64,000 nt of DNA from Acinetobacter sp. ANC 3832 (GCF_002135415.1 NZ_NEGJ01000005.1:186001-250000), one strand, 5' to 3'. Positions 1-9,635 are shown, counted from the first letter of the stretch. Program-made: numbers and translations. Notes: a model not told the origin generated them from the letters alone.

Positions 1-2
1 CT

Positions 3-908
3 CAAAAAGTCGTTAGCCACTTGCACATCCCGTTGGGAGCTGCTGCTGTAGGTAAATTTTCTGATGGTGAAATCACTGTCGAAATTACTGAAAATGTGCG
101 TGGTAAAGACGTCTTTATCGTACAGCCAACTTGTGCCCCAACGAATGATAACCTTATGGAAATCCTCGTTATGGCTGATGCTTTGCGTCGCGCAAGCGCT
201 GGTCGTATTACTGCCGTTATTCCTTACTTTGGTTACGCGCGCCAAGACCGTCGACCTCGTTCAACTCGTGTTCCAATTACCGCGAAAGTTGTTGCAGATA
301 TGCTAACAACCGTGGGAATTGACCGTGTTGTGATGATTGACTTGCATGCCGACCAAATCCAAGGCTTCTTCGATATTCCTGTAGATAACATCTACGGAAC
401 ACCTGTTTTGCTTGCTGACCTTCGTCAACAACAACATCACAACCTGATGGTGGTTTCACCTGACGTTGGCGGTGTAGTTCGTGCACGTGCTGTTGCAAAA
501 CAAATGGGTGATATCGATCTTGCAATTATTGACAAACGTCGTCAAAAAGCAAATGAATCACAAGTGATGCATTTGATTGGTGATGTGAAAGATCGTGACT
601 GCGTTATCGTCGACGATATGGTTGATACTGCAGGTACCTTATGTAAAGCAGCTGATGCATTGAAAACTTTTGGTGCTCGTAAAGTGATTGCTTATGCAAC
701 TCACCCTGTTTTATCTGGTAAAGCTTTAGAAAACTTACGTAATTCTGTGATTGATGAACTCGTTGTTACTGACACGATTCCACTTTCACAAGAAGCTTTA
801 GAGCTTGGTAAAATTCGCCAAGTTTCTGTAGCAAGCATGGTTGCTGAAACAATTCGTCGTATTAACAACGAAGAATCTATTAGCGCGATGTTCGATAGTT
901 ATTTATAA
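3..908 (+). CDS. prs: Ribose-phosphate pyrophosphokinase (5' end outside window)
   Basis: Makes PRPP from ribose 5-phosphate and ATP for nucleotide, histidine and NAD synthesis; cytosolic hexamer. The reading frame is open from base 3, so the first residues lie before the window; the TTG at 21 is internal and should not be used as a start. Family landmarks are all visible: [16 protein letters not shown], the ATP-binding flexible loop [24 protein letters not shown], and the PRPP-binding loop [12 protein letters not shown]. The C-terminus [10 protein letters not shown] matches the enterobacterial enzyme. About 302 residues are present of the usual 315. A hairpin terminator follows within 25 bases. 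Identification is secure. Confidence 0.98.
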   Translation, partial: QKVVSHLHIPLGAAAVGKFSDGEITVEITENVRGKDVFIVQPTCAPTNDNLMEILVMADALRRASAGRITAVIPYFGYARQDRRPRSTRVPITAKVVADMLTTVGIDRVVMIDLHADQIQGFFDIPVDNIYGTPVLLADLRQQQHHNLMVVSPDVGGVVRARAVAKQMGDIDLAIIDKRRQKANESQVMHLIGDVKDRDCVIVDDMVDTAGTLCKAADALKTFGARKVIAYATHPVLSGKALENLRNSVIDELVVTDTIPLSQEALELGKIRQVSVASMVAETIRRINNEESISAMFDSYL

Positions 909-927
909 TTATCAATAATTTTTTATG

Positions 928-953
928 ACCCTATCAATACTGGTAGGGTTTTT
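928..953 (+). terminator. Intrinsic terminator after prs
   Basis: ACCCTA and TAGGGT pair around a 10-base loop and run into five T residues, 20 bases after the prs stop codon. Confidence 0.8.
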
Positions 954-1009
954 CATCGTTAGACTGGTCGAAAGTTTAACGTAAACTTTACTCATACTGA
1001 GGATATCTC

Positions 1010-1306
1010 ATGAGCAATTTCGTATTTAATGCAGAAGCACGTGATGTAAAATTACAAGGGAAAGGTTCGAGCCGCCGCCTTCGTTTTGCATCAAAAGTTC
1101 CAGCAATCATCTATGGTGGTGCTGCTGAACCTGTAGCGATTACTTTAGAACTTCGTCAACTTGTTAAAGCATTAGAAAACAATGCTTTCTTTGAAGAAGT
1201 AATTGAAATCACTATCGACGGTAAAGTTGAAAGCGTTAAAATCCAAGCTTTACAACGTCATCCAGCTAAAAACACACCTATGCACGCTGACTTTAAACGC
1301 GCATAA
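1010..1306 (+). CDS. rplY: 50S ribosomal protein L25, short form
   Basis: Binds 5S rRNA in the large ribosomal subunit. The 98-residue product is the single-domain form, as in E. coli (94 residues), without the C-terminal CTC extension. Visible family features are the basic segment GKGSSRRLRFASKVPAIIYG and the C-terminal ALQRHPAKNTPMHADF. ATG is preceded by a good ribosome site (TGAGGAT). It lies between prs and pth, a common gammaproteobacterial order, and is 19 bases ahead of pth, so the two are probably co-transcribed. Confidence 0.96.
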   Translation: MSNFVFNAEARDVKLQGKGSSRRLRFASKVPAIIYGGAAEPVAITLELRQLVKALENNAFFEEVIEITIDGKVESVKIQALQRHPAKNTPMHADFKRA

Positions 1307-1325
1307 GTGTTAATGGTGTAAATGA

Positions 1326-1904
1326 GTGACTAAACTTTCACTGATTGTCGGTTTGGGTAACCCCGGTAAGGAGTATGCCCAAACCCGCCATAATGCAGGC
1401 TTCTGGTTCGTAGAACGCCTCGCAGAACAATATGGCATTAGTCTTAAAGCTGACCCTAAATATAAAGGAGTCAGTGGTCGTGGTAATATTGAAGGTCAAG
1501 ACGTTCGACTATTATTACCAACAACCTTTATGAACCTTTCAGGTCAAAGTGTTGTACCCTTCGCAAAATTCTATCAAGTTGCCCCAGAAGCAATGCTAAT
1601 CGCTCACGATGAATTAGATATGGATCCGGGTGTTATTCGCTTGAAAACAGGCGGTGGACATGGCGGTCATAATGGTCTAAAAGACATCGTACCGCATATT
1701 GGTCCAAATTTTCATCGCTTACGTATTGGCATCGGACATCCGGGTTCTAAAGAACGTGTGTCTGGTCATGTTTTAGGCAAAGCGCCCTCAAGTGAACAAT
1801 CACTTATGGACGATGCAATTCACTATGCTTTAGGCCGTATAAAATTACTGGTTAATGGTGAAATCCAACAGGCAATGAATCAAATAAATGCCTATAAACC
1901 TTAG
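1326..1904 (+). CDS. pth: Peptidyl-tRNA hydrolase
   Basis: Releases tRNA from peptidyl-tRNAs dropped by stalled ribosomes. The 192-residue protein has the classical motifs: GLGNPGKEYAQTRHNAG with the catalytic histidine, TFMNLSGQSV, HDELDMDPG with the second catalytic acid, and the glycine-rich GGGHGGHNGLKDI. The start is GTG at 1326; an ATG at 1322 is out of frame. Length matches the family (about 194). It follows rplY closely, and the pairing of two translation-maintenance genes is conserved. Confidence 0.97.
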   Translation: MTKLSLIVGLGNPGKEYAQTRHNAGFWFVERLAEQYGISLKADPKYKGVSGRGNIEGQDVRLLLPTTFMNLSGQSVVPFAKFYQVAPEAMLIAHDELDMDPGVIRLKTGGGHGGHNGLKDIVPHIGPNFHRLRIGIGHPGSKERVSGHVLGKAPSSEQSLMDDAIHYALGRIKLLVNGEIQQAMNQINAYKP

Positions 1905-2049
1905 TACATAAAATTAATCTTTGTTAAACAATTTTTCTTGCCATATGGGGCTTTTGAGAGCAAAATGCGCTTTCAAACGCATCCACCCAAATAGAAGTTG
2001 TTGTTTAATCATAGGATAACATCTTAGGGCAACTCAGGAGACGCTATTC

Positions 2050-2430
2050 ATGCTATCTCGTTTATTAAAAGCAAAAATTCACCGTGCAGTAGTAACACAA
2101 GCAGAGCTTCATTATGAAGGTTCTTGTGCTATTGATGGCGTTTTATTGGATTTAGCGGGTATCCGTGAATATGAAGAAATCCATGTTTGGAATGTCACTA
2201 ACGGTAAACGTTTCGCGACTTATGCGATTCGTGGTGAAGAAAACTCTGGTATTATCTCTGTAAATGGTGGCGCAGCTCATCAAGCAGATGTTGGTGATTT
2301 AGTGATTATCGCTACATTTGGTGACTTCACCAATGCAGAAGCCGATGCACATAAACCACGCCTTGTTTATGCAAATCCAAACAATACTGTGAATCACACA
2401 GCAAACTGTATTCCAGTTCAAGTTGCATAA
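2050..2430 (+). CDS. panD: Aspartate 1-decarboxylase proenzyme
   Basis: Makes beta-alanine from L-aspartate for pantothenate and CoA synthesis. The 126-residue proenzyme is self-cleaved between Gly24 and Ser25 to create the pyruvoyl cofactor; the motif YEGSCAIDG is present with Ser at residue 25. Other expected elements are the N-terminal LLKAKIHRA and the active-site [11 protein letters not shown]. The start is preceded by CTCAGGAGA. It stands alone with its own 145-base upstream region and is followed by a strong terminator. Confidence 0.97.
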   Translation: MLSRLLKAKIHRAVVTQAELHYEGSCAIDGVLLDLAGIREYEEIHVWNVTNGKRFATYAIRGEENSGIISVNGGAAHQADVGDLVIIATFGDFTNAEADAHKPRLVYANPNNTVNHTANCIPVQVA

Positions 2431-2442
2431 AAAGTAAAATTC

Positions 2443-2470
2443 AAAAAACCCGCTGCGTGCGGGTTTTTTA
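2443..2470. terminator. Bidirectional terminator between panD and the convergent operon
   Basis: CCCGC and GCGGG pair around TGCGT, flanked by six A on one side and six T on the other, so it can end panD and also the gene arriving from the opposite strand. Confidence 0.85.
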
Positions 2471-2494
2471 TGAATGTGATTAAATTTATCTGTC

Positions 2495-3046
2495 CTATTG
2501 CCACCAACTCTTTTGATACTCACAGCCAAGGTCTTGAAGGTTCTGCCCTTTCAATGCGGCTAAAATTGCATTACCTTCTCTATCTACCTTAAATTCAGCA
2601 TATTGTGCTTGTGCATAACATTCAGCTAAACCCTCCGCAAATAAAAAACTTTGAGATGCGGGATAAAGAGAGGTGTAGCGATTATCTGGATTTCGCAAAA
2701 CCAATTTTTCTGTATGATTTTCTGTCAGTTGCGTAAAACTAGTATGAATCACGCGTTTCCTCTCATCTAACTCTACGAATGTCGTGACCTTTGGCTTATT
2801 TTGAATAAGTTCATCAAAATGACCACCTGAAAAAACTAAATCAACTTGATCTGAATTGTGCGGTGCAAAAAATAACTCATAATTTAACTGCATATAATCT
2901 CCCTGAATGAGAGAACGTGGATCTACAGGTTTTAATTGAATATAAATACTTTGACTGTTTTTAAGATGCATTTCATTTTTCATAATCATCCCAGTAAAAA
3001 GTACAATACTGATTATTGCAATCAACAGAGGTATAAACTTTTTCAT
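2495..3046 (-). CDS. GDYXXLXY-motif protein
   Basis: A 183-residue protein with one N-terminal membrane segment (residues about 5-22) and an outside-facing remainder. It contains the motif that names the family, QGDYMQLNYEL, at about residues 49-59. No enzymatic function is established for this family. Its ATG overlaps the stop of the large membrane protein upstream by four bases (ATGA), so the two are translationally coupled and probably act together. The identity is from the signature motif and the partner; function is unknown. Confidence 0.8.
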   Translation of the reverse strand: MKKFIPLLIAIISIVLFTGMIMKNEMHLKNSQSIYIQLKPVDPRSLIQGDYMQLNYELFFAPHNSDQVDLVFSGGHFDELIQNKPKVTTFVELDERKRVIHTSFTQLTENHTEKLVLRNPDNRYTSLYPASQSFLFAEGLAECYAQAQYAEFKVDREGNAILAALKGQNLQDLGCEYQKSWWQ

Positions 3047-4869
3047 GGTATGCGCTCCTCTGTCATTGAAAGCTTATTCAGTAAATAAGCCAATGCTAAG
3101 ATTGATAATCCAGAAAAAAAAATACTGGCACTTTTAACCAAAAATGTAATCTGCAAGTTGTAATAGAGAAAGCCTAAAAGAAAAACTAAACAGGTCAGTG
3201 AAAAACCATAAATGAGTTTATCTTGACGCTGTATTGCCCAAGCCAAAATACTTAAAACAATGAAAATTTCAAAATAACCATAAACAATAAATACAGTAGC
3301 AAAGGCAGTTAATATAATTAAGGCATATATATTCAACTGTTTGAGTAGAAATAGACAAACAAAAAGTGTGAACCAAATAACTGGAAGCCCATAAAATAAT
3401 ACTGAGTGATGTTGAACAGCAAGTCCTATAAAATTAGAGACTACGAACTCAAAAAATACTGAATATAAAATAATCATTAGGATGGCCAGTAAAACACTAC
3501 GTTGATACTGTGAAGGCATAATTTTAGAAATGCATAAAACTAAAACAAAAAATAAATACTTCAAGAGAACGATATAACTTAAACTTTCAGAGAAATCATC
3601 AGTTTTAAATGCATCATTCAAATTTAAAATGGTAGCAAAGCCTACGGCATATGTTCCGAGTAATTGCATAAAAATAAAAAACCAATGCATTCGTAAAAAG
3701 TAGGACAAGACTAAGAATCCGATTTGTAATAAAAGAATCGGAAATATTTCTTCAATAAGAAGACCCAAGTGAAAAAGGAAAGCGACCTGCCCTGCAATAA
3801 ACAAACAATAGGCAAGTTGTCTTAAAAACAGGCTTTGTTTCTTCTTTAAAATATAAATTGCGATGAATACAAATAACAATCCCATAATCAGGGAAAAATT
3901 TTCCCAAAAAGTCAGCATTAAAGAAGCTAAAATTAATCCTGCAATCCATGCACCGACAGCAAGTGGAATCATATTAAAGCGACTATTGGGCAATGCTTTT
4001 ACCAATAAATAACTAATCAAAGCAAACCAAGCAAAAATAACCAATGCGATGAAAAATAATTGAAAAATTTCAGAATTTGAAAATAAGTTACTTACGACAT
4101 CAACAATACAGAAGGTCAATACCACGCCCAATCCAACAGCCGATAACACACTGCACAGTTGGTCTTTTTTCTTATAAAAATAGAACAATGATATTGAAAG
4201 TAAAAAGAATGAAGAAATTAGATATGCTATTTTGATATCTAAATAAGTGAAAATAAGAGATGCTAAAAAGGCGATTTCACCATCACCGTACAAAAATGAC
4301 CACATATGCCAAATCGAAAAAATACTCACCCAAAGAATAAAAATATAACGAAGCTTTGGATAATATTTGAGGCAAAAATAAAATTGTAATCCAGTCACTA
4401 TATTAAGCGCTACGAGAAACAAAACAGGAAATTGGTCACCCCAAAATGTTTGCTTAAAAAATAGAAACAAAGCAATTTGACTAATAACGCAAAGTAATAA
4501 AAATACACCGATATTGTATCGATATAGCCAAGCCAACAATAAAACAGACCAGACTAAAAAAAGCAGATAGCTATCTGCGCCTGTTTGATAAATTTGACCA
4601 ATAACAGCCAAACTCAGTCCCATCATTAACCCACAAATTGTATTAAACGTTTGTACCAAAAAATCATGCTTGGACAGAAAAATGCTAGCAACCGCACTCA
4701 ATAACAATAAACTTTGCGGAATGAGTAATTGTGCCCAATGCGGTAACATTAACCAATTTGCAGCAACTAAATACATGACACTGGTTGCAATAAGTGCAAA
4801 ACCTAAAATAGATAAATGTTGAATGAAACGATCACTATTCCACGGAAAAATATGGTGTTGTATCTGCAT
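3043..4869 (-). CDS. Multi-pass membrane protein, DUF2157/DUF4401 type
   Basis: 608 residues, almost entirely hydrophobic, with roughly 18 predicted membrane-spanning stretches visible as runs of Leu/Ile/Phe/Val. The N-terminal part (about residues 15-120) looks like DUF2157 and the rest like DUF4401; these domains are regularly found together and next to a GDYXXLXY protein, exactly as here. Function is unknown. Base composition is AT-rich but typical for membrane proteins in this genome. The family call rests on topology, size and neighbour rather than on a catalytic motif. Confidence 0.75.
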   Translation of the reverse strand: MQIQHHIFPWNSDRFIQHLSILGFALIATSVMYLVAANWLMLPHWAQLLIPQSLLLLSAVASIFLSKHDFLVQTFNTICGLMMGLSLAVIGQIYQTGADSYLLFLVWSVLLLAWLYRYNIGVFLLLCVISQIALFLFFKQTFWGDQFPVLFLVALNIVTGLQFYFCLKYYPKLRYIFILWVSIFSIWHMWSFLYGDGEIAFLASLIFTYLDIKIAYLISSFFLLSISLFYFYKKKDQLCSVLSAVGLGVVLTFCIVDVVSNLFSNSEIFQLFFIALVIFAWFALISYLLVKALPNSRFNMIPLAVGAWIAGLILASLMLTFWENFSLIMGLLFVFIAIYILKKKQSLFLRQLAYCLFIAGQVAFLFHLGLLIEEIFPILLLQIGFLVLSYFLRMHWFFIFMQLLGTYAVGFATILNLNDAFKTDDFSESLSYIVLLKYLFFVLVLCISKIMPSQYQRSVLLAILMIILYSVFFEFVVSNFIGLAVQHHSVLFYGLPVIWFTLFVCLFLLKQLNIYALIILTAFATVFIVYGYFEIFIVLSILAWAIQRQDKLIYGFSLTCLVFLLGFLYYNLQITFLVKSASIFFSGLSILALAYLLNKLSMTEERIP

Positions 4870-5059
4870 AAATTGAATTCTCCTTATTGGTTGTTATTGG
4901 TCTAATTTTAATAGTCTTTTAAAATGTTAATCCGCATTAAAAAAATACTCAACCTTTTAAAAATTCATAAGTTAAGCATTAAATGTTCTATTTATAGTAC
5001 TCACCATTCTATACAAAAGCTGATTTTTTGCATCAAATATGGCTATAATAATCTTACAT

Positions 5060-5214
5060 CGCTTCAGGGCGGGGTGTAATTCCCCACCGGTGGTAAGTTA
5101 GGCTGATCAACTGATCAAGACCTAATCAGCCCACGAGCCTATCATATTCAATTCATGATTCGCAGATTTGGTGAAATACCAAAGCCGACGGTATAGTCCG
5201 GATGAAAGAAGACG
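5060..5214 (+). promoter_or_regulatory. FMN riboswitch (RFN element)
   Basis: The conserved core is readable: GCTTCAGGGCGGGGTG, the stem GGGGTG/CCCCACC, GGTGGTAAG, AGCCCACGAGC, CCGACGGTATAGTCCGG and the closing GATGAAAGAAGACGA. This is the classical FMN aptamer, located directly upstream of ribB, where it represses riboflavin synthesis when FMN is plentiful. No long T-run follows, so control is probably at translation initiation. Confidence 0.95.
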
Positions 5215-5318
5215 ACGTCACAATTTGACATATTCAATATTTGGATATGCTTCGTAACGCCACTATTTCACATGTCCTGAAATGTTCAACCGTACTTTTT
5301 TATTACGCGAGCGTTTCA

Positions 5319-5978
5319 ATGTCTAGTTTAATTCAACCCGAAATTTTCTTTTCTACCCTCCCACCTGCTGAACAACGTATTGAGCAAGCATTAGAAGATA
5401 TCCGCCAAGGCAAAGCCGTTTTGGTTATGGATGATTTTGATCGTGAAAATGAAGCCGACCTCATTGTTGCAGCTGAAACACTAAATATTGAGACCATGGC
5501 ACGTATGATTCGTGATGGCTCTGGTATCGTTTGCTTAACCTTAACAGCAGAATTGGCAGATCATCTTGAACTACCGCCAATGGTCAATGATAACTCGAGC
5601 CAATTTAAAACAGCATTCACCATTACCATTGAAGCTGCTGAAGGCGTAACTACTGGAGTTTCTGCTCAAGATCGTGTGACGACTATTCATACTGCAATTA
5701 AAAATGGAGCTATAGCCAGCGATTTAAACCGCCCTGGGCATATATTCCCACTTCGTGGTCGTGATGGTGGCGTATTAACGCGTCGTGGGCACACAGAAGG
5801 TTCTATCGATCTTGCTCGAATGGCAGGTCTAAAACCTGCTGGTGTGTTATGTGAAGTCACTAATCCTGATGGAACAATGGCTTCAGGTCATCAAGTTTTA
5901 GCTTATGCACAAACACATAACTTCACTCTTATTACGATTGAAGAATTGGTTCAATATCGCTTAAAACACAATATTTAA
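5319..5978 (+). CDS. ribB: 3,4-dihydroxy-2-butanone-4-phosphate synthase
   Basis: Converts ribulose 5-phosphate to the four-carbon precursor of riboflavin. Motifs: [16 protein letters not shown] (metal-binding acidic loop), [37 protein letters not shown] and [17 protein letters not shown]. The ATG at 5319 gives 219 residues, matching the 217 of E. coli RibB. The frame is open upstream to a TTG at 5241, but that 26-residue extension has no family counterpart. It stands alone, without the GTP cyclohydrolase II domain. The FMN riboswitch ends about 100 bases before the start. Confidence 0.95.
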   Translation: MSSLIQPEIFFSTLPPAEQRIEQALEDIRQGKAVLVMDDFDRENEADLIVAAETLNIETMARMIRDGSGIVCLTLTAELADHLELPPMVNDNSSQFKTAFTITIEAAEGVTTGVSAQDRVTTIHTAIKNGAIASDLNRPGHIFPLRGRDGGVLTRRGHTEGSIDLARMAGLKPAGVLCEVTNPDGTMASGHQVLAYAQTHNFTLITIEELVQYRLKHNI

Positions 5979-5995
5979 TTTAAAAGCTAAAAATC

Positions 5996-6025
5996 AAAAA
6001 AGCCCTATTTGAAATAGGGCTTTTT
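5996..6025. terminator. Bidirectional terminator after ribB
   Basis: AGCCCTATTT pairs with AAATAGGGCT with A and T runs on the two sides, serving ribB and the convergent DUF2750 gene. Confidence 0.85.
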
Positions 6026-6042
6026 ATCAATATTAGAATGTT

Positions 6043-6426
6043 TTACGATGCAAACTTACTTGCCAACCGTTTTGATAAAACTTCAGGATGTGCAATAAAA
6101 CCCGAATCTGCTGGAATTTTAAAAATTGAGAGTTGCATATTTGCTTGAAGTAACTCAGGAATTAACTCTTCAACAAATTGTTGTAAAGTAAATGATTTAC
6201 CTTCAAAACCTTCCCATTCACCTTTTGCATTCACTTCAGCAAGTTCTTGATCTGACCAAATTGGAAAAAGTTGAATACCTTGTGCATCATCTAAAAATGA
6301 TGCCCAACCTTCGCCACACAAGCCCCATACTAAACCTGTTTCAGAAATTTGATCGAAGAAAAACTCATTGCGGTCTTCCGCATCTAATAACAAAATTGTT
6401 TCTAATTCTTTTTGATCTATAGTCAT
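6043..6426 (-). CDS. DUF2750 family protein
   Basis: A 127-residue acidic soluble protein, of the small family annotated as DUF2750 (WGLCGEGWASFLDDAQGIQLFPIW is the recognisable central region). It has no signal peptide or membrane segment. The ATG at 6426 (MTIDQKELETILLL) is preferred; the frame is open 63 bases further upstream, but that part (HRKFNHKKATVNS) looks untranslated. Function is unknown. It is monocistronic and convergent with ribB. Confidence 0.75.
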   Translation of the reverse strand: MTIDQKELETILLLDAEDRNEFFFDQISETGLVWGLCGEGWASFLDDAQGIQLFPIWSDQELAEVNAKGEWEGFEGKSFTLQQFVEELIPELLQANMQLSIFKIPADSGFIAHPEVLSKRLASKFAS

Positions 6427-6489
6427 ACTATTTACCGTCGCTTTTTTATGATTAAATTTTCTATGGATTTTAAAACATCCTACTTTCAA

Positions 6490-6922
6490 GATTATACATG
6501 GTTATAGCACAACTCAAAATTGAATGAGGCTGTCGTATATATTCCATACATTACAATTATAATGAGAATTAAACCACAAGTGACTCATAGTTTTGTATAT
6601 TTTTTAAATTAAAATTATCGATCAGCAGTTCTATATCGATGATTAATGAGTCAATCATTTACATATTGGATGATACGATGGAAGCGAAATTCATTACCCA
6701 TATTGTAACTATATTTTATATCTACATTTGTAAGTAATATCATGACAATCAACAGAGCTTAGTCATGCTGCTTATTTTAACAGTAACAAATTATCCAGAG
6801 TAAAAACCCAAATTAACGATGAGAATTATTACATAGCACCATCTTATTTTTCATCACAGGAGAAAATAAAATGGTGATTAATCCTTGTGCAAGATGTCTA
6901 TCCATTAGAGTTAAATAAATTC
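6490..6922. other. 433-bp intergenic stretch with one tiny candidate ORF
   Basis: No gene of normal size is visible. At 6871-6918 on the + strand a 15-codon ORF (MVINPCARCLSIRVK) follows a strong ribosome site (CAGGAGAAAATAAA). It could be a leader peptide or chance, since the next gene reads on the opposite strand. The rest is AT-rich and shows no clear structure. Confidence 0.3.
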
Positions 6923-7423
6923 TTAATCATCTTCCAGCATCTGCATCAAACTATGACTAATGCCATCGGCACGTAAAAAAGCCAGATCATAACTGGCCGT
7001 CGCCAAAGCCAAAACACGACGTTCAAATTCTTGCCAAATCGGTTTTACATTTTGCATGCTAATGCCTAAACCACTTTCATCCGCCAGATGCTTATTCTTT
7101 TCACAAATTTTTAATGCGTGGTACAACTTCCGCCCTTTACTGGCACTATCAAGTACGCGTACTCGCTTCCCCAAAATAAAGCCTGTCACATGTTGTACAT
7201 TTGCCAAAGGTAACATAGGAACTAAAATTTGATCCAACTGGGCATCTAATCTTTTCCACACAGCCAAGCGTTGCTCTGCGGTATATGTATTCCAACGAAT
7301 CACTTCATGGTTAAAGCGTCGACATCCTCGACAGACTGAATCACCAAATACAGTCGAGCAGCGCCCTGCACAAGGTGTCAAAGAAGGTATTCGACGATCA
7401 TTACTCAAAACACAAATCCTCAT
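6923..7423 (-). CDS. DUF1289 domain protein
   Basis: 166 residues. Residues about 16-60 hold the DUF1289 cysteine cluster: TPCAGRCSTVFGDSVCRGC followed by RRFNHEVIRWNTYTAEQR, a probable small zinc-binding module. The remaining 100 residues are helical and not recognised. The ATG at 7423 lacks a ribosome site; a TTG 15 bases downstream (giving MSNDRRIPSL) sits at a good distance from GAGGAT and may be the true start. It is divergent from trhO, with about 100 bases between them. Function is unknown. Confidence 0.8.
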   Translation of the reverse strand: MRICVLSNDRRIPSLTPCAGRCSTVFGDSVCRGCRRFNHEVIRWNTYTAEQRLAVWKRLDAQLDQILVPMLPLANVQHVTGFILGKRVRVLDSASKGRKLYHALKICEKNKHLADESGLGISMQNVKPIWQEFERRVLALATASYDLAFLRADGISHSLMQMLEDD

Positions 7424-7525
7424 TTAAAACCATATTTCTTTTATGGTTTTCTCGCTTATTTCAATAAATAGCGCTAATATATGCGCCGTAAAATATATCT
7501 TATCTTAATACATTTGGAGTACTCC

Positions 7526-8458
7526 ATGAACGCTACTGTAGAACAGCTTGCACCTGTAGAACAGCAAGCGACCTCTGGTTGGGTTGTTGCAGCACTTTAT
7601 CAATTCAAAGAAGTTCAAGATCCTGCTGATCTTCAACAACGTCTTGTTGAATTGGTAAAAACCATCAACCTTTGCGGTACTCTAATTGTTGCAGGTGAAG
7701 GAATCAACGGCACTGTTGCTGGTGATCGTCAAGCGGTTGATGTCATTCGTCAATTTCTTTTAGACGACGGTTTTACAACCATGGAATATAAAGAATCTGA
7801 AAGTGATGATAAACCATTCCGTAAAATGAAGATTAAACTCAAATCTGAAATTGTAACGCTTGGCGTTGAAGTAAAACCACGTGATTTAGTGGGTCATTAT
7901 TTAGATCCGAAAGAGTGGAATGACCTGATTGCTCGTGATGACGTGATTTTAATTGATACACGTAACGATTACGAATATAAAGCAGGTACATTCAAAGGTG
8001 CTGTAGATCCAAATACTGAAACCTTTCGTGAATTTCCTGAATATGTAAAACAGAATCTTGAACAACACAAAGATAAAAAAATTGCCATGTTCTGTACGGG
8101 TGGCATTCGTTGTGAAAAATCAACATCATTGCTTCTTCAAGAAGGCTTTAATGAGGTTTATCATCTTAAAGGTGGTATTTTAAAATACCTAGAAGAAACC
8201 CCTGCTGAAGAAAGCATGTGGGAAGGTGAATGCTTCGTTTTTGATGGTCGCACCGCAGTTACTCATGGTGTTGAAGAAGGCTTAAATACGAAGTGTCACG
8301 CATGTGGTTGGCCTTTACTTCCCAACGAAGTTGAACTTCCAAGCTATGAGCATGGCGTTTCTTGTAAATACTGTATTGATAAAACCACAGAAAAACAGAA
8401 AGATGGCTTCCGTATGCGCCAATCACAGATTGTTGCGGCAAAACGTAAACGTTTATAA
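7526..8458 (+). CDS. trhO: tRNA uridine(34) hydroxylase, rhodanese family
   Basis: Oxygen-dependent hydroxylase that makes 5-hydroxyuridine at the wobble position of tRNA (YceA family). 310 residues from the ATG at 7526, which has TTGGAGT at the right distance. An N-terminal acylphosphatase-like domain contains CGTLIVAGEGINGTVAG; the central rhodanese domain contains LIDTRNDYEYKAGTFKGA and the active-site loop MFCTGGIRCEKS with the cysteine; the C-terminal part has a zinc-type cluster CHACGWPL with CKYC. Identification is secure. A terminator lies 25 bases after the stop. Confidence 0.95.
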   Translation: MNATVEQLAPVEQQATSGWVVAALYQFKEVQDPADLQQRLVELVKTINLCGTLIVAGEGINGTVAGDRQAVDVIRQFLLDDGFTTMEYKESESDDKPFRKMKIKLKSEIVTLGVEVKPRDLVGHYLDPKEWNDLIARDDVILIDTRNDYEYKAGTFKGAVDPNTETFREFPEYVKQNLEQHKDKKIAMFCTGGIRCEKSTSLLLQEGFNEVYHLKGGILKYLEETPAEESMWEGECFVFDGRTAVTHGVEEGLNTKCHACGWPLLPNEVELPSYEHGVSCKYCIDKTTEKQKDGFRMRQSQIVAAKRKRL

Positions 8459-8483
8459 TCTGCACTTTGTAAATCGTATGTTA

Positions 8484-8512
8484 AAAACCGCAGCTTTTAT
8501 GTTGCGGTTTTT
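8484..8512 (+). terminator. Terminator after trhO
   Basis: AAACCGCA pairs with TGCGGTTT and is followed by T residues. Confidence 0.8.
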
Positions 8513-8688
8513 ACTTTTTCACTACGTTTTTTATAAAAAATAATAAGAATGATACAAGGTACACATACTTCTCTAAGTACTTTCCCTCACGAACTTGCTA
8601 ATCTAATTTCATAAGATTAGATATCTTAAAACATGATAATAAGAATTTGTTTTATATAAAGTTTTATAAAAACTCAAGGAGAATATAT

Positions 8689-8994
8689 ATGTCTAAAATA
8701 GTTCATTTGCATACTCCTCAATCACGTATATTACAGAAGAAAAATGTATATAACGTTCAGAACCCTTTAAGTGAACAAATCAATTTTGAACAACTTAAAA
8801 GCCAGCTCAATCATCAATCACATTTGTTCATCGTGATTTTAGGTACTCTACTTGGAGCAACTATTGCACTCAGTATTGGATACAGCATAAAAGCACATTT
8901 ATTCAGCTATTTATTATTAACTAGTATCCCGATTATCATTAGTTATATTTTACGTAAAGTCTATATTTACACACTGTTGAATTTTCAAGAATAA
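8689..8994 (+). CDS. Small membrane protein, unknown
   Basis: 101 residues from the ATG at 8689, which has a strong ribosome site (CAAGGAGA). The first 55 residues are polar and basic; two adjacent membrane spans follow (about 56-75 and 80-96), joined by a short loop, with Arg/Lys around them. No family is recognised. It is followed by a terminator and is monocistronic. The good initiation site and membrane pattern make it a likely real gene, but no function can be suggested. Confidence 0.65.
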   Translation: MSKIVHLHTPQSRILQKKNVYNVQNPLSEQINFEQLKSQLNHQSHLFIVILGTLLGATIALSIGYSIKAHLFSYLLLTSIPIIISYILRKVYIYTLLNFQE

Positions 8995-9039
8995 TGAGAT
9001 ATAGAAATAAATTATTCTAAATAATATTCAATACCTTGT

Positions 9040-9066
9040 AGGATGCGATCAAACATCCTATTTTTA
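9040..9066 (+). terminator. Terminator after the small membrane gene
   Basis: AGGATG pairs with CATCCT around an 8-base loop, followed by ATTTTTAT. Confidence 0.7.
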
Positions 9067-9289
9067 TATTCAACCCTTAACCGCAATATTGTTAACATAG
9101 TTCAAAATCATGGATTTCAATATATTCTTTAACTAGGATTGAGCTGACTTTACAAATAAATATATCATCAAAAAAATACTGTACTTGTTTGATTTATTCA
9201 AATAGTTCATCAAAATTTTGCAAAATAATTCGATATAAATGCATATAATTCGTCTATAAAGTCATCGATTTTGAGAGTTATTTCACTTA

Positions 9290-9335
9290 TTATTCATTCA
9301 ACACACCTAAATGAACGATGAATAACGCGTGTGTT
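9290..9335 (+). promoter_or_regulatory. Possible leader pseudoknot before the DUF4282 gene
   Basis: Two perfect helices interlock: TTATTCAT (9290-9297) with ATGAATAA (9318-9325), and AACACAC (9300-9306) with GTGTGTT (9329-9335). The order of the strands makes an H-type pseudoknot ending 30 bases before the ATG. It may equally be chance in AT-rich DNA. Confidence 0.3.
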
Positions 9336-9365
9336 TTAACTAAATATGAATAATAGGAAGACTAT

Positions 9366-9635
9366 ATGAATAATTTATTAACCCTTGATAATATGCTGAC
9401 GCCAAAAATTGTCACTGTACTTTATTGGCTTGGCTTAATTGGTGTCGTAATTACTGCCTTTTCAACACTTTTTGGATTTGGTTATGGTCTATTTGCTGGC
9501 TTTTTTCAAAGACTAATTTATGCTGTTTTAATCTTGATCTTTGGTGGAATATTGGTCCGCGTCTATTCAGAATTATTAATTGTCATTTTTAAAATTCATG
9601 AAAATCTTAAGAAAATTGCAGATCGCCAACCATAA
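9366..9635 (+). CDS. DUF4282 family membrane protein
   Basis: 89 residues with two hydrophobic spans (about 15-37 and 45-68), the typical layout of DUF4282 proteins, and a charged tail (KIHENLKKIADRQP). The ATG follows AATAGGAAGACT. No function is known for the family. The gene is alone, with a long AT-rich leader upstream. Confidence 0.75.
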   Translation: MNNLLTLDNMLTPKIVTVLYWLGLIGVVITAFSTLFGFGYGLFAGFFQRLIYAVLILIFGGILVRVYSELLIVIFKIHENLKKIADRQP

